A stretch of 64,000 bases of DNA from Streptomyces sp. NBC_00250 (GTDB taxonomy: Bacteria > Actinomycetota > Actinomycetes > Streptomycetales > Streptomycetaceae), in contig NZ_CP108088.1 in the NCBI RefSeq assembly GCF_036192275.1, positions 186,001 to 250,000 on the forward strand, given 5' to 3'. The notes below the pieces were generated by a model. It searched no databases. It was not told the origin of the DNA and saw nothing but the letters and a program-made list of their open reading frames with translations. Both the position numbers and the translations under genes were made by a program. Positions 1 through 7,874 of this stretch are shown here, piece by piece (the first letter of the stretch is position 1; each line of letters starts with the position of its first letter).

Positions 1-274
1 CGCGTCGCCGTGCGTGGAGGCAGAACTCGGACATCAGCCGGCTCTTGCCGATCCCCGCCGCGCCGGTGATGTCGACGAAGGACGGGGCGCCGTGGCCCAG
101 CCGGTCGATCACCGTGTCGAGAAGCCGCAGTTCGGCCGTGCGGCCGACGAGAGGGCTCCCGCTGCCGTGCTGCGTGGCCCCGTCTTGCGAGGTTCCGACG
201 CGTGTGATCTCTCTACCGAACTCCACGGCATTGTCTATCACGTCGAACGGAAGACCGTTCGAGAGTCGACCCAC
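1..274 (-). CDS. 5' part of a STAND/LuxR-type ATPase regulator, cut by the window edge
   Basis: The minus-strand frame reads SPLVGRTAELRLLD, then a Walker A loop GAAGIGKS (encoded at about 41-65), then RLMSEF. This is the usual entry into the nucleotide-binding domain of large AfsR/LuxR/adenylate-cyclase-type regulators. The remainder lies beyond base 1. The start is uncertain: I see no in-frame ATG; GTG at 272-274 is the first candidate and later in-frame GTGs exist, none with a strong ribosome site. It follows the membrane-protein gene at 328-888 on the same strand. Specific output domain and signal cannot be seen. Confidence 0.6.
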   Translation of the reverse strand, partial: MGRLSNGLPFDVIDNAVEFGREITRVGTSQDGATQHGSGSPLVGRTAELRLLDTVIDRLGHGAPSFVDITGAAGIGKSRLMSEFCLHARRR

Positions 275-327
275 ACCGCGTCCGGTACCTGCGCCGAGGA
301 TCCGGGGCCTTGCGGCCCGCCGTCTCC

Positions 328-888
328 TCAGCCGAACAAGGCGAACAAGGCGATGGCTATCGAGACGACGACGCCCACCAGTACTCCGAGGACGAGTGCG
401 GCGAACTCGGCGGCGATGAAGAGCAGGACGTAGTCGCCGTTGTGGCTGAACGTGCCGTCCCGCGCGCTGGCACGGAACGACAGCGACAGGGCCAGGAACG
501 GTGCGAGGATGAGCCCGGTGACGGTGAGCCACGTACCCAGCGCATAGCCCGACAGCTCGTGGGCTCTGCCCCTCGCCATCCGCACCTCCAAGGTGCTGCC
601 GGGCTTGTGCAGGGTGGCAGCCTTGTCCAGCGTGACCTGACGTCGGGGCTCGCCCGCCGCACGCGGTGTGTACGTGCCGCTGCAGTCGGTGCCGTCCGAA
701 TTCCCCTCCAGGTCGGTGGCTTCGTAGCACGAGCTGATCGTCATGACGCCGTCCACTGGGCCAAATCCCAGGACGGCCGCCAGGTGGGGGCCCGGGAGCA
801 GCCATATCAGCCACCCGGCGACCGCGAGACTGGCCACCGCTCCGGTCCGGCCCACCCTCCGCGCCCACACCTCTGACGTTCGCGCCAC
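328..888 (-). CDS. Membrane protein of unknown function
   Basis: A 186-residue protein starting at GTG 888 with a G-rich ribosome site just upstream. It has an N-terminal membrane segment (about residues 16-36), an extracytoplasmic loop of roughly 70 residues with two cysteines (in ISSCYEATDL and GTDCSGTYTP), and two further hydrophobic segments (about 113-137 and 150-183). I recognise no family; the layout resembles the many small Streptomyces membrane proteins with a folded, possibly disulfide-bonded outer loop. It probably shares a transcript with the ATPase regulator downstream, since both run on the minus strand with a short gap. Confidence 0.6.
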   Translation of the reverse strand: MARTSEVWARRVGRTGAVASLAVAGWLIWLLPGPHLAAVLGFGPVDGVMTISSCYEATDLEGNSDGTDCSGTYTPRAAGEPRRQVTLDKAATLHKPGSTLEVRMARGRAHELSGYALGTWLTVTGLILAPFLALSLSFRASARDGTFSHNGDYVLLFIAAEFAALVLGVLVGVVVSIAIALFALFG

Positions 889-1189
889 ACCGCCCGCCCC
901 CCCTGGAAGGCGGCCGTCGCGCCGACCGCCTGTGATGTGTACGGCTCACCGAACCGGCCACGACTCTCCCACCCGATGCGTGGCCGCGAGTCCGTGGTTT
1001 CCCTGACATGCCCTACGTAATCCAGGGTGCGTGCAGCCGGCCGGCCGGCCGACTACGTAGCGAAGTACGTGGTTCCACCGACGCCCTCGCCGGCGGATCC
1101 TGCGAGCATCGGCCCCCGTGTCGCAGCACGGCCACGTGCCCGTCGCTGCCGGCAGCCGGATGATTCCCCCGTCGAACAAGAGGTCTTCC
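889..1189. promoter_or_regulatory. Intergenic region between divergent genes
   Basis: No supported gene. It must hold the promoters of the leftward membrane protein and the rightward lipoprotein. It contains several TACGTA-like short palindromes and a GGCCGGCCGGCC run near 1036-1050, but no hexamer pair I would call a promoter with confidence. Confidence 0.3.
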
Positions 1190-1894
1190 GTGTCACACCG
1201 CGTTCTCGTGTCCACCATCCTCGGAGTGGTCCTGACGCTGTCCCTCGCCGCCTGCGGATCCACGGCGGACAAGGACCCGGCCGTCCCGGGCTCGACGGCC
1301 GCGGGCAGTGTGGCCGACGGGAGCGCCGTCGACGAAGGCGCGTCAGGGGATTGCCCCGACAAGCACGCGGCGACCGTGCAGGACGACAAGTTCGGAGGGA
1401 CGGCGGACATCGACCTGTGTGCGCGTCCCGAAGTGCACCGGACAGCCGTCAAGGCGGCCTGGGCCAGCGTCTACACCAGGCCCACCGTGAGCCCGCCCCT
1501 CAACATGATGCCGGTCTCCTGCACGGGCGAGTCCGAGGACAGCTGCAAGGTGATCAAGGTCAGTGGCAGCGCACTGTGCAATCAGGCGAAGCCGAACTGC
1601 CACCCGCGGCGCGGCGAGGAAGTACCCGTCCTCTGTTCCTCCGTGGACAAGCTGAACTCCGACAGGCTGTACTACGGCGTGCTCCTCGACAGCAAGCGCC
1701 TGCTGGCCATGGGGACGGACAACGACCGCGGCTACACCAAGGACTTCACCGACAAGGGCGACATCCCCGTGGGTTATGTGGACGCCGCGCGACTGGAGAA
1801 GGTGCGGGCCGAACTGCCCGCCTGTGACGGCGCCCTGCTCCACGGCTGGGGAGCCCGTACCTACGCGCAGATGCAGGGGCTCCCCATCGACTGA
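1190..1894 (+). CDS. Secreted lipoprotein of unknown function
   Basis: A 234-residue protein. I place the start at GTG 1190 because AAGAGG lies six bases upstream and the first residues then form a lipoprotein signal: basic VSHR, a hydrophobic stretch, and lipobox LAAC with the lipidated cysteine at about residue 22. An upstream in-frame ATG (1118) would add an unlikely extension. The mature part carries an acidic linker and about eight cysteines (for example VSCTGESEDSCK, ALCNQAKPNC), suggesting disulfide bonds outside the membrane. No domain recognised. Confidence 0.7.
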   Translation: MSHRVLVSTILGVVLTLSLAACGSTADKDPAVPGSTAAGSVADGSAVDEGASGDCPDKHAATVQDDKFGGTADIDLCARPEVHRTAVKAAWASVYTRPTVSPPLNMMPVSCTGESEDSCKVIKVSGSALCNQAKPNCHPRRGEEVPVLCSSVDKLNSDRLYYGVLLDSKRLLAMGTDNDRGYTKDFTDKGDIPVGYVDAARLEKVRAELPACDGALLHGWGARTYAQMQGLPID

Positions 1895-2032
1895 TTCCCC
1901 GACCGGCTCGCGCGGCCGTCGCCCGGCGCAGGCGCCTCGCCGGTACACGCTCCCCGGCGGCGTCCGCGGCCCGGCGAGGTCACCGGGAACTCGACCGTCC
2001 TCCACCGGTGGACGACCGGGGACGGCGATCCA

Positions 2033-2095
2033 TCAATGCGCTTTGGCCGAGAAGCCGGCGCCGAAGAGCGGCAGGACGAGAAGCAGCGGGACCAT
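2033..2095 (-). pseudogene. Truncated small hydrophobic protein, stop in place of a conserved Trp
   Basis: A strong ribosome site (GGGGAGG) precedes ATG 2095, followed by MVPLLLVLPLFGAGFSAKAH and then TGA. From memory, Streptomyces carry a family of about 50-60-residue hydrophobic proteins beginning MVPLLLVLLLALxLFGAGFALKALWWIAV. After the stop here the same frame continues W-I-A-V. The most economical reading is a TGG to TGA change at the first of two tryptophans, plus a small deletion in the leucine run, with a decayed tail. It could instead be a functional 20-residue peptide. Confidence 0.5.
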
Positions 2096-2190
2096 GCGCG
2101 TCCACCTCCCCGAGGACGGGTGGTGAAGGAGACGGATGGACGGGGTTCGGTCAGTAGGCGACGCCGGGAAGGGCCGGGAACCTCGCCCCC

Positions 2191-2574
2191 TCAGAAGCGG
2201 CGTTCGAAGAGCAGGGCCGCCGGTACGAGGCCGCGTCGCCGCGCACGGCGGTCCAGCGCGTACGCAAGGGTGAGCGCGGCCGCCGTGCCTGCGACGGCAC
2301 CCGCCGTCACCGCCTTGTGTGCGCGCACGGCGGTCCACAGCGTGTTCGCGGCGCCCCGGGCCGCCTGCGCGGCTGAACGAGCCCTCTCGGGCAACGGGGC
2401 CGCCATGTCCGCGTGGATCTCCGCCGTGTCGGGGCCGTACGCCTCCGCCGTGTCGGGGTCGTACCGATCCGTCATGTCGGGGTCGTACCTCTCCGTCATG
2501 TCGGGGTAGTCCGGCACGGCATACGGTCCGGTCCAGGGGAACAGGCTCTGTCCACTCTTCTCCGAAGCACTCAT
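2191..2574 (-). CDS. Small protein with 8-residue tandem repeats and one C-terminal membrane segment
   Basis: A 127-residue protein. The start is taken at ATG 2574 (MSASEKSGQS); upstream in-frame codons have poor codon use. After about 20 residues come four degenerate 8-residue repeats of the form Y-D-P-D-M-T-D-R, encoded by 24-bp DNA repeats. A helical Ala-rich stretch follows (about 60-85), then one hydrophobic segment (VTAGAVAGTAAALTLAYAL) and a basic tail. That predicts a single-span protein with an acidic repeat domain. Function unknown. Confidence 0.6.
   Translation of the reverse strand: MSASEKSGQSLFPWTGPYAVPDYPDMTERYDPDMTDRYDPDTAEAYGPDTAEIHADMAAPLPERARSAAQAARGAANTLWTAVRAHKAVTAGAVAGTAAALTLAYALDRRARRRGLVPAALLFERRF
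2420..2515. repeat. Four 24-bp tandem repeats inside a coding region
   Basis: Units start at 2420, 2444, 2468 and 2492 and share TCCG(C/T)C(G/A)TGTCGGGG. The unit length is a multiple of three, so copy number can change without breaking the frame of the gene at 2191-2574. Confidence 0.8.
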
Positions 2575-2805
2575 GAGGGCCGTCTCACCGAATGCGCCTG
2601 GCGTAAACCTGGTGCGTCGTACCGAACCGGCGCCTCGTGTCCGGTGTGGTGGCGCGCGGCCGGCCGCGCCCGCGTCCTCGCCGACGCGCCCGTCGAGCTT
2701 CGCGATCCGGCAGCTCCGGAGGGTGTGGGACGGCTGCCACGGGCAACACGGAGTGACAGAACACCAAGCCCGTTGGTACTCGCCCTCGACGGAACGAAGG
2801 ACGCC

Positions 2806-3165
2806 ATGGCGCACGACATCTGGACCTACAGGGAGACCGCGGCCCACGCATCACGTCTCGACCTGACCGGATACAGGGTCGAGGCCACGGACGGCTACGC
2901 GGGCACGGTCGACACGCACGAGCCCACGGCCAGCCGTGCCCATGTCGTGGTGGACACGGCTCCCTGGATCCCCGGCAGACGCGTCATCGTCCCGGCGGGG
3001 GTCGTGACCGCGGTCGACCCCGACACGGAGAGGATCCGCATCGGCTGTTCCAAGCAACAGATCGAGGAGGCCCCGCCGTTCGAACCCGGCCCCCACCACG
3101 ACCGGGACGACGAGCAGCCGCACCGGATGGGGTTCGTCGACTACTACCTGGCGTTCTTCCGATAG
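2806..3165 (+). CDS. PRC-barrel-like domain protein
   Basis: A 119-residue protein from ATG 2806. The core (about residues 14-90) reads RLDLTGYRVEATDGYAGTVD, then VDTAPWIPGRRVIVPAGVV, then DTERIRIGCSKQQIEEAPPF. This is the pattern of bacterial PRC-barrel proteins: a short beta barrel with a 'G-x-V-D' turn and a final strand leading to a P-x-F motif. The C-terminus is acidic and His-rich (PHHDRDDEQPH) and ends VDYYLAFFR. Such Streptomyces proteins are soluble and poorly characterised. A small basic protein follows 48 bases downstream, probably co-transcribed. Confidence 0.7.
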   Translation: MAHDIWTYRETAAHASRLDLTGYRVEATDGYAGTVDTHEPTASRAHVVVDTAPWIPGRRVIVPAGVVTAVDPDTERIRIGCSKQQIEEAPPFEPGPHHDRDDEQPHRMGFVDYYLAFFR

Positions 3166-3213
3166 GCGATCCCCCGCGGGAACGTCCCGCCCTTCCGATC
3201 CAAGGAGAATCCC

Positions 3214-3360
3214 ATGAGCGCACTGCTGACCCGTATCAAGCGATTGGCCCACAGCCCTCAGGGCCGTAGGGCGGCGGCGTCCGTACGCCGGGCCGCCGCC
3301 GACCCCGGCAGGCGAACCCAGGTGCGGCGCCTCCTCGCCAAGGTGCGCGGCCACCGCTGA
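3214..3360 (+). CDS. Small basic protein (48 residues)
   Basis: A perfect ribosome site AAGGAGA lies just before ATG 3214. The product is highly basic, starting MSALLTRIKRLAHSPQGRR and ending LLAKVRGHR, about 30 percent Arg/Lys, no membrane segment. Similar 45-60-residue basic proteins are common next to stress or PRC-barrel genes in Streptomyces; I know of no function. A 9-bp perfect hairpin about 100 bases downstream probably ends the transcript. Confidence 0.65.
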   Translation: MSALLTRIKRLAHSPQGRRAAASVRRAAADPGRRTQVRRLLAKVRGHR

Positions 3361-3462
3361 CGGCTGCTCACCCCGCCAGCGGGCCGGTGCGGCGACGCCC
3401 CGCGCGGTGCACGGCACCCTTCTCCTCACCGAATGGCACCCTCTGCACCGATGAACCCACCA

Positions 3463-3483
3463 GCACAAGACTCGGTCTTGTGC
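3463..3483. terminator. Perfect 9-bp hairpin between convergent genes
   Basis: GCACAAGAC, loop TCG, GTCTTGTGC. It lies between the rightward small basic gene (ends 3360) and the leftward gene that ends at 3605, so it can serve as a bidirectional terminator. No T-run follows, as is usual in Streptomyces. Confidence 0.55.
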
Positions 3484-3604
3484 CGCGGCTGCGGGACGAT
3501 CTCCTCGGCCTGACGCGGCCGTGCGGCCGACCGGGCGGGCCGGGCGGGCCGGTGGCGTACGCATCCCGGCCTCGCGCGGCGGCTCCCGCTCCTCGCTCCT
3601 TCGT

Positions 3605-4039
3605 TCATCTTCCGGCCCGTGGCTCAAGTGCGGCATAGACCTCGCGTGGGGAGAAGAGCGCTCCCCGCCCGTCGGGCGGGACGAGCCACGAAAGGCCGGT
3701 CACCTTCCGGCCGGGGTCGGGGACGGCCAGCCAGGTTCCCGTCGTCAGGTACCGAGCGACCCTCCCCAGCTTCGTGGCGGGGCCGCCTGGAGCCATCAGC
3801 AGCACGAGCTCCTGACGCCTGCTGTTGCGGAGCACCGGGCCGGTCGTCGAACGCCCGTGGCGGGCGACAGCGTTCAGTAGGCCGTGTCCCAGCGCCTCCG
3901 GCACCGCAAGGGCGTCCCAGAGCCGCCCCACCGGCAAGAGCGCCACACCCCGATCGCTCAGCCCCCACTCGCTCAGGCACGTGTTGGGGTCGTCGCAGAC
4001 GGAAGCCAGCCACCGCACCGACCGCAAAGAGGAATACAT
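3605..4039 (-). CDS. Hypothetical protein, primase/polymerase-N-terminal-like Streptomyces family
   Basis: A 144-residue soluble protein starting at ATG 4039, with GAGG about nine bases upstream. The sequence (VRWLASVCDDPNTCLSEW, VALLPVGRLWDAL, GTWLAVPDP, LSWLVPPDGRGALFSP) resembles, from memory, a Streptomyces group of short proteins related to the N-terminal part of bifunctional primase-polymerase proteins but without catalytic residues. I cannot verify the match here. Function unknown. Confidence 0.55.
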   Translation of the reverse strand: MYSSLRSVRWLASVCDDPNTCLSEWGLSDRGVALLPVGRLWDALAVPEALGHGLLNAVARHGRSTTGPVLRNSRRQELVLLMAPGGPATKLGRVARYLTTGTWLAVPDPGRKVTGLSWLVPPDGRGALFSPREVYAALEPRAGR

Positions 4040-4062
4040 CTCTTCCTACCTCGTTCCTTGGA

Positions 4063-4082
4063 TCAGCCGACGAAGTGGCTGA
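4063..4082. promoter_or_regulatory. Short inverted repeat upstream of the gene at 3605-4039
   Basis: TCAGCC, eight-base loop, GGCTGA. It sits 24-43 bases upstream of the minus-strand start codon at 4039, so it could be an operator or a leader hairpin. Only six base pairs, so weak. Confidence 0.25.
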
Positions 4083-4156
4083 CTATCCCGGACCAGGAGC
4101 GGCATCGGCAGGGAGGCGAGGCATGGCGAATTCACCCGGCCGACTCTTGTGATGTG

Positions 4157-4501
4157 TCAGTGGGTGCCAGACCGGCTGAGCCATCGACGGAGCGCACGGT
4201 GGGTGGTGTCGTCCAGAGCGCTCAGCACCTCGATGACGTCGAGATCGCCCGGCAGGGGTGCGATACCCGCCGTGGTGAGGGCGGCGTGCAGCTCCAGCCG
4301 GCGGCGGTCGGCCGGCTGGAGACGGTCGGACAGGCTGCTGGAAGGCGCAGGTTCCGGCTCGGGGTAGTCGTCGTACTCCATGACGCCGAAGGCCTCCGAT
4401 GCCTCCCCGGGCCGGTCGTCGACGTACATGGCAGGGAAGCGGTACGGGTCGAGATCCAACAGTGCGCGCGGAGTCGTGGTGAGCGCCTGGAACTCGGTCA
4501 T
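4157..4501 (-). CDS. Hypothetical acidic protein
   Basis: A 114-residue protein from ATG 4501 with GAGGAGA seven to thirteen bases upstream. The first half is acidic and Pro-rich (VMEYDDYPEPEPAP). The second half looks alpha-helical (LQPADRRRLELHAALTTAG, LDVIEVLSALDDTTHRALRRWL), a pattern seen in small Streptomyces proteins of unknown role. No membrane segment and no recognisable active site. Confidence 0.55.
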   Translation of the reverse strand: MTEFQALTTTPRALLDLDPYRFPAMYVDDRPGEASEAFGVMEYDDYPEPEPAPSSSLSDRLQPADRRRLELHAALTTAGIAPLPGDLDVIEVLSALDDTTHRALRRWLSRSGTH

Positions 4502-5022
4502 GAGCGTCTCCTCAGTCGTCGTGCAACGTGCAGATGATGACGACGTGGGTACTGCGACCCGTTGCGAACCAGGGAGAAAGCCACCCGGATGTCCCCTATG
4601 GCATCTCGTCACAAGTGAGATGAGCCAACGGATGCCGGCATCGCCGCCGACGACGGTTCGACCCGGCAGCCCCCGGCACGCGCGCGTTCAGCGAGGCGGG
4701 TCCGGACAGCGGTGAACTTTGACGTCGTCGCCGCAGCGGACGGCATCCGCGACGTCTTCGGGCCTGGTGTGCTGCGAGGTCTGGTCGAAGCCTGCGAGGC
4801 CTGGTCGAAGCCTGCGGGGCCGGGGAGTTCGGCGTTGACCTTCCAGGCCCTAGCGTCCAGCGGAACACGCGAACCGGCAACCGTACCGAGCCCGGTTGCC
4901 GAGGTGGTCGCCCTTCGGCGCGCCGGAATAGGGGCGTACTCGCGAGGCTGGCAGCGTTTCAAGTGCCATCGACCGGTCAGCCGAATGGAACGACCCCCGC
5001 ACCCGTAGACAGGAGGAATGAC
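4502..5022. other. 521-base intergenic region between divergent genes, with a 20-bp tandem repeat
   Basis: I find no credible gene here. GAGG(T/C)CTGGTCGAAGCCTGC occurs twice in direct succession at 4776-4795 and 4796-4815. The region must include the promoter of the wbl gene that starts at 5023. Confidence 0.5.
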
Positions 5023-5280
5023 ATGGACAACTGGCGCGCATCCGCCGCCTGCCAGAACGTCGACCCCGACCTCTTCTTCCCCGTGGGGACCGGCGCCCCC
5101 GCTCTGGTCCAGGCCGAAGAGGCCAAGCACATCTGCCGGGGCTGCCCCGTTCAGGAGGCCTGTCTTCGCTGGGCCATGGACGACTCCCGTCAGGTGACAG
5201 GAGTGTGGGGCGGTCTCGACGAGAACGAACGCCGTTGCCTGAAGCGGCGGTTGCACCACCGCGCGGTGAAGGCGCGGTGA
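5023..5280 (+). CDS. WhiB-family iron-sulfur regulator (Wbl)
   Basis: An 85-residue protein from ATG 5023, preceded by a near-perfect ribosome site AGGAGG. It has the four WhiB cysteines, C10, C38, C41 and C47 (C-x27-C-x2-C-x5-C), which bind a 4Fe-4S cluster. The GVWGG turn follows at about 60-64, then the basic tail ENERRCLKRRLHHRA. These small actinobacterial proteins usually bind the principal sigma factor's region 4 and modulate transcription. It resembles the short WblE/WhiB1 type, but sequence alone does not assign it to a named paralogue; an accessory Wbl is likely given the setting. Confidence 0.9.
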   Translation: MDNWRASAACQNVDPDLFFPVGTGAPALVQAEEAKHICRGCPVQEACLRWAMDDSRQVTGVWGGLDENERRCLKRRLHHRAVKAR

Positions 5281-5319
5281 GGACCCGGCCCCGGGCGATC
5301 CCGGCTCGTGTACGCACCG

Positions 5320-5350
5320 CGGGAACCCGTGACGCCGTCACGGGTTCCCG
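5320..5350 (+). terminator. Strong hairpin downstream of the wbl gene
   Basis: A perfect 13-bp stem, CGGGAACCCGTGA / TCACGGGTTCCCG, with a five-base loop, 39 bases after the wbl stop codon. Typical GC-rich Streptomyces terminator without a T-run. Confidence 0.75.
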
Positions 5351-5641
5351 AGCCGGACCGCCTCCGGGTCGCGTCGCTCGGGCAGGTGTCACGAACAGAC
5401 GACACGTTCGGCCGGCGGGTCCCCGCTGGACGGCACGCATGCCATCCCCGGTGTTGTTGCAGCTGAGACCGCGCCGGCCCCCGCACTCACCCTTGGCTCG
5501 CCGGTTGCTGTATCGGTGCCGAGACACGACCCAGATTCTTCGGAGATCGGCGGTCCGAGGATGTCGAGAACGCGCCACCGGCTCCGTCCCTGGGTCATCA
5601 GCGGCCACCACCGGCCGCACGAGGAAGAAGGAGAAGCCAGC

Positions 5642-6082
5642 ATGGCGATTCAGCGGATGGACAACGTCGGCATCGTCGTCGACGACATGGATGCCGCCAT
5701 CGCGTTCTTCGTGGAACTCGGTATGGAGCTGGAGGGCAGGGGGGAGGTCGAGGGCCTCTTCGCCGACCAGTGCACCGGACTCGAAGGCGTCCACTGTGAC
5801 ATCGCGATGATCCGGACCCCCGACGGCCACAGTCGGCTCGAGCTGGCGAAGTACCGCAGTCCCGCGGTGATCAGCGGCGGCCCCCGCGATCGGCCGCACA
5901 ACGTTCTGGGCACGCACCGCGTCATGTTCGCCGTCGACGACATCGAGGACACCGTTGCCCGCCTGCGCCCTCACGGCGCCACACTCGTCGGCGAGATCGC
6001 GCGGTTCGAGGACAGCTATCTGCTCTGCTACGTCCGCGGCCCGGAGGGCATCATCGTCGGACTGGCCGAACAGCTTCGCTGA
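5642..6082 (+). CDS. VOC (glyoxalase-fold) family protein
   Basis: A 146-residue protein from ATG 5642, with AAGGAG eight bases upstream. Two beta-alpha-beta-beta-beta halves are visible: MDNVGIVVDDMDAAIAFFVELG to HSRLELAKY, and HRVMFAVDDIEDTVARL to LCYVRGPEGIIVGLAEQ. That is a complete vicinal-oxygen-chelate fold. Candidate metal ligands are the histidines and acids in VHCDIAM, HSRLELAKY and HRVMFAV, but substrate (glyoxalase, dioxygenase, or drug binding) cannot be told from sequence. It stands alone, with the MarR gene ending convergently just after it. Confidence 0.8.
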   Translation: MAIQRMDNVGIVVDDMDAAIAFFVELGMELEGRGEVEGLFADQCTGLEGVHCDIAMIRTPDGHSRLELAKYRSPAVISGGPRDRPHNVLGTHRVMFAVDDIEDTVARLRPHGATLVGEIARFEDSYLLCYVRGPEGIIVGLAEQLR

Positions 6083-6103
6083 GGACGGGTAGGGCCACGG
6101 AGG

Positions 6104-6538
6104 TCAGGCGTCGGGCGGGGAGACGAAGACCCGATCCAGCAGGGTGTACAGGGAGTCCCGGTCCTGACCGGTGAGCCTGTCCAGGCCTTCCTGCGTGGTG
6201 CGCATTTTCGCGCGGATCGCGTCGGTGACGCGCTCGCCCTCGGCTGTGAGGATGACGTTCTTGACGCGCCGGTCGGAGGCGCTGGCCTCGCGGCGCACCA
6301 GGCCCCGCTTCTCCAGCCGGTCGATGATCCCGGTCATGTTGGACGCGTCGCAGGTCATGGTCTCGGCCAGGGAGCGCATCGCGGCGGGTCCCCGGCGCAG
6401 CACGGTCAGAGCCTTGCCTTGGCTCGCCGTGAGGTTCTCGCTCGCCGCGGCGACGGTGAAGTCGCCGTAGTAGACGCCGAGCGACACGGAGAGCAGCTCC
6501 ATGAGCTGGGCCGTGTCGACGCCGGGAGCTTCTGTCAT
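6104..6538 (-). CDS. MarR-family transcriptional regulator
   Basis: About 144 residues. ATG 6538 is used as the start; GTG 6547, three codons upstream, is equally possible. The winged helix is clear: LTASQGKALTVLRRGP, MRSLAETMTCDASNMTGIIDRLEKRGLVRRE (recognition helix), and wing ASDRRVKNVILTAEG. It diverges from an old yellow enzyme gene, and the promoter region between them contains an ATGCTTGA-N5-TCAAGCAT palindrome that fits a MarR operator. It most likely represses both itself and the reductase until a small, probably electrophilic or quinone-like, ligand is sensed. Confidence 0.88.
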   Translation of the reverse strand: MTEAPGVDTAQLMELLSVSLGVYYGDFTVAAASENLTASQGKALTVLRRGPAAMRSLAETMTCDASNMTGIIDRLEKRGLVRREASASDRRVKNVILTAEGERVTDAIRAKMRTTQEGLDRLTGQDRDSLYTLLDRVFVSPPDA

Positions 6539-6558
6539 GAGGGTCACTCTAACCGGAG

Positions 6559-6579
6559 ATGCTTGACTATCTCAAGCAT
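6559..6579. promoter_or_regulatory. Putative MarR operator
   Basis: A perfect palindrome with 8-bp arms, ATGCTTGA CTATC TCAAGCAT, starting 21 bases upstream of the MarR ATG. A second TCAAGCAT half-site occurs at 6613-6620, 37 bases before the oxidoreductase GTG. The AT-rich character stands out against the background. Confidence 0.75.
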
Positions 6580-6656
6580 TGGCCTCTACCGTCCCTTCGT
6601 TGCATGAAGTTCTCAAGCATCAAGGTTGTCAAGTAATCGCCACGAGGAGCGCCCCT

Positions 6657-7784
6657 GTGACCGTCACCGCGTCCCCCACCTCCCGCGCTGCAGAGATCCT
6701 GTCCCGGCCCGTCTCGCTGAACGGCCTGACCGTCCCGAACCGCATCGCGATGGCGCCGATGACGCGCATGTTCTCCCCCGGCGGAGTCCCCGGCGAGGAC
6801 GTGCGGTCGTACTACGCCCGACGCGCCGCCGCCGGCGTGGGCCTGATCGTCACCGAGGGGACCTACGTCGGACACGATTCGGCCGGGCAGAGCGACCGTG
6901 TGCCGCGGTTCCACGGCGAGGAGCAGCTGGCGGGATGGGCGAAGGTCGCCGAGGCCGTGCACGCGGCGGGCGGCACGATCGTCCCGCAGCTGTGGCACAT
7001 CGGCATGGTGCGCCAGCAGGGCCAGGCTCCCTACGCCGACGCCCCGGCGGTGGGCCCCTCCGGAATCCGCACCGACGGCACCGAGGGCACGGGCAAGGCG
7101 ATGACCCGGAGCGACCTGGACGACGTCATCGGCGCCTTCGCCGAGGCCGCCGCGGCCGCCGAGCGCATCGGCTTCGACGGCGTCGAGCTGCACGGCGCCC
7201 ACGGCTACCTCCTGGACCAGTTCCTGTGGGCGGGGACGAACCGCCGTACCGACGCCTACGGCGGCGACCCCGTGGCCCGTACGAAGTTCGTGGCCGAGGT
7301 CGTGAGCGCGGTCCGCGCGGCTGTCTCGCCCGACTTCCCGGTGATCTTCCGCTACTCGCAGTGGAAGCAGGACGCCTACGACGCGCGGCTCGCCCAGTCC
7401 CCGCAGGAGCTGGAGGCGATTCTGGCCCCGCTCGCCGCGGCCGGCGTCGACGCCTTCCATGCCTCCACCCGCCGCCACTGGATTCCCGAGTTCGAAGGCT
7501 CGGACCTGAACCTGGCGGGCTGGACCAAGAAGCTCACGGGCAGGCCCACCATCACGGTCGGCTCGGTCGGACTGGACGGCGACTTCATCCACGCCTTCGC
7601 GGGCGAAGGCGCCCCGGTCCAGGGCATCGACGACCTCCTCGACCGCCTGGAGCGGGACGAGTTCGACATGGTCGCCGTCGGCCGCGCGCTGCTCCAGGAC
7701 CCGGAGTGGGCGGCGAAGGTCCTGGCGGGGCGGACCGACGAGCTCAAGCCGTACGACGCGGCCGCGGTGAAGACGCTCAGCTAG
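6657..7784 (+). CDS. NADH:flavin oxidoreductase, old yellow enzyme family
   Basis: A 375-residue FMN-dependent ene-reductase. The start is GTG 6657, because GAGGAG lies seven bases upstream; an upstream ATG at 6579 overlaps the operator. Family motifs run in order: LNGLTVPNRIAMAPMTRMF (FMN site, early barrel strand), LWHIGMVRQ, the substrate-binding HGAHGYLLDQFLW with following NRRTDAYGG, FRYSQWK, and the late VAVGRALLQDPEW phosphate-binding strand. Such enzymes reduce alpha,beta-unsaturated carbonyls, nitro compounds and quinones using NAD(P)H in the cytoplasm. Divergence from a MarR gene implies induction by an electrophilic compound. Confidence 0.92.
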   Translation: MTVTASPTSRAAEILSRPVSLNGLTVPNRIAMAPMTRMFSPGGVPGEDVRSYYARRAAAGVGLIVTEGTYVGHDSAGQSDRVPRFHGEEQLAGWAKVAEAVHAAGGTIVPQLWHIGMVRQQGQAPYADAPAVGPSGIRTDGTEGTGKAMTRSDLDDVIGAFAEAAAAAERIGFDGVELHGAHGYLLDQFLWAGTNRRTDAYGGDPVARTKFVAEVVSAVRAAVSPDFPVIFRYSQWKQDAYDARLAQSPQELEAILAPLAAAGVDAFHASTRRHWIPEFEGSDLNLAGWTKKLTGRPTITVGSVGLDGDFIHAFAGEGAPVQGIDDLLDRLERDEFDMVAVGRALLQDPEWAAKVLAGRTDELKPYDAAAVKTLS

Positions 7785-7805
7785 CTCCGAACCCTCGTGG
7801 CGGTG

Positions 7806-7841
7806 GTCTCCGCCTTCCGGCCGCTGACGGAAGGCGGAGAC
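7806..7841. terminator. Bidirectional terminator hairpin
   Basis: A perfect 14-bp stem, GTCTCCGCCTTCCG / CGGAAGGCGGAGAC, with an eight-base loop, between the convergent oxidoreductase (ends 7784) and TPR-protein (ends 7875) genes. Confidence 0.8.
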
Positions 7842-7874
7842 GACGGAAGACGGAGACCCTTGCCACTCCGGGAT

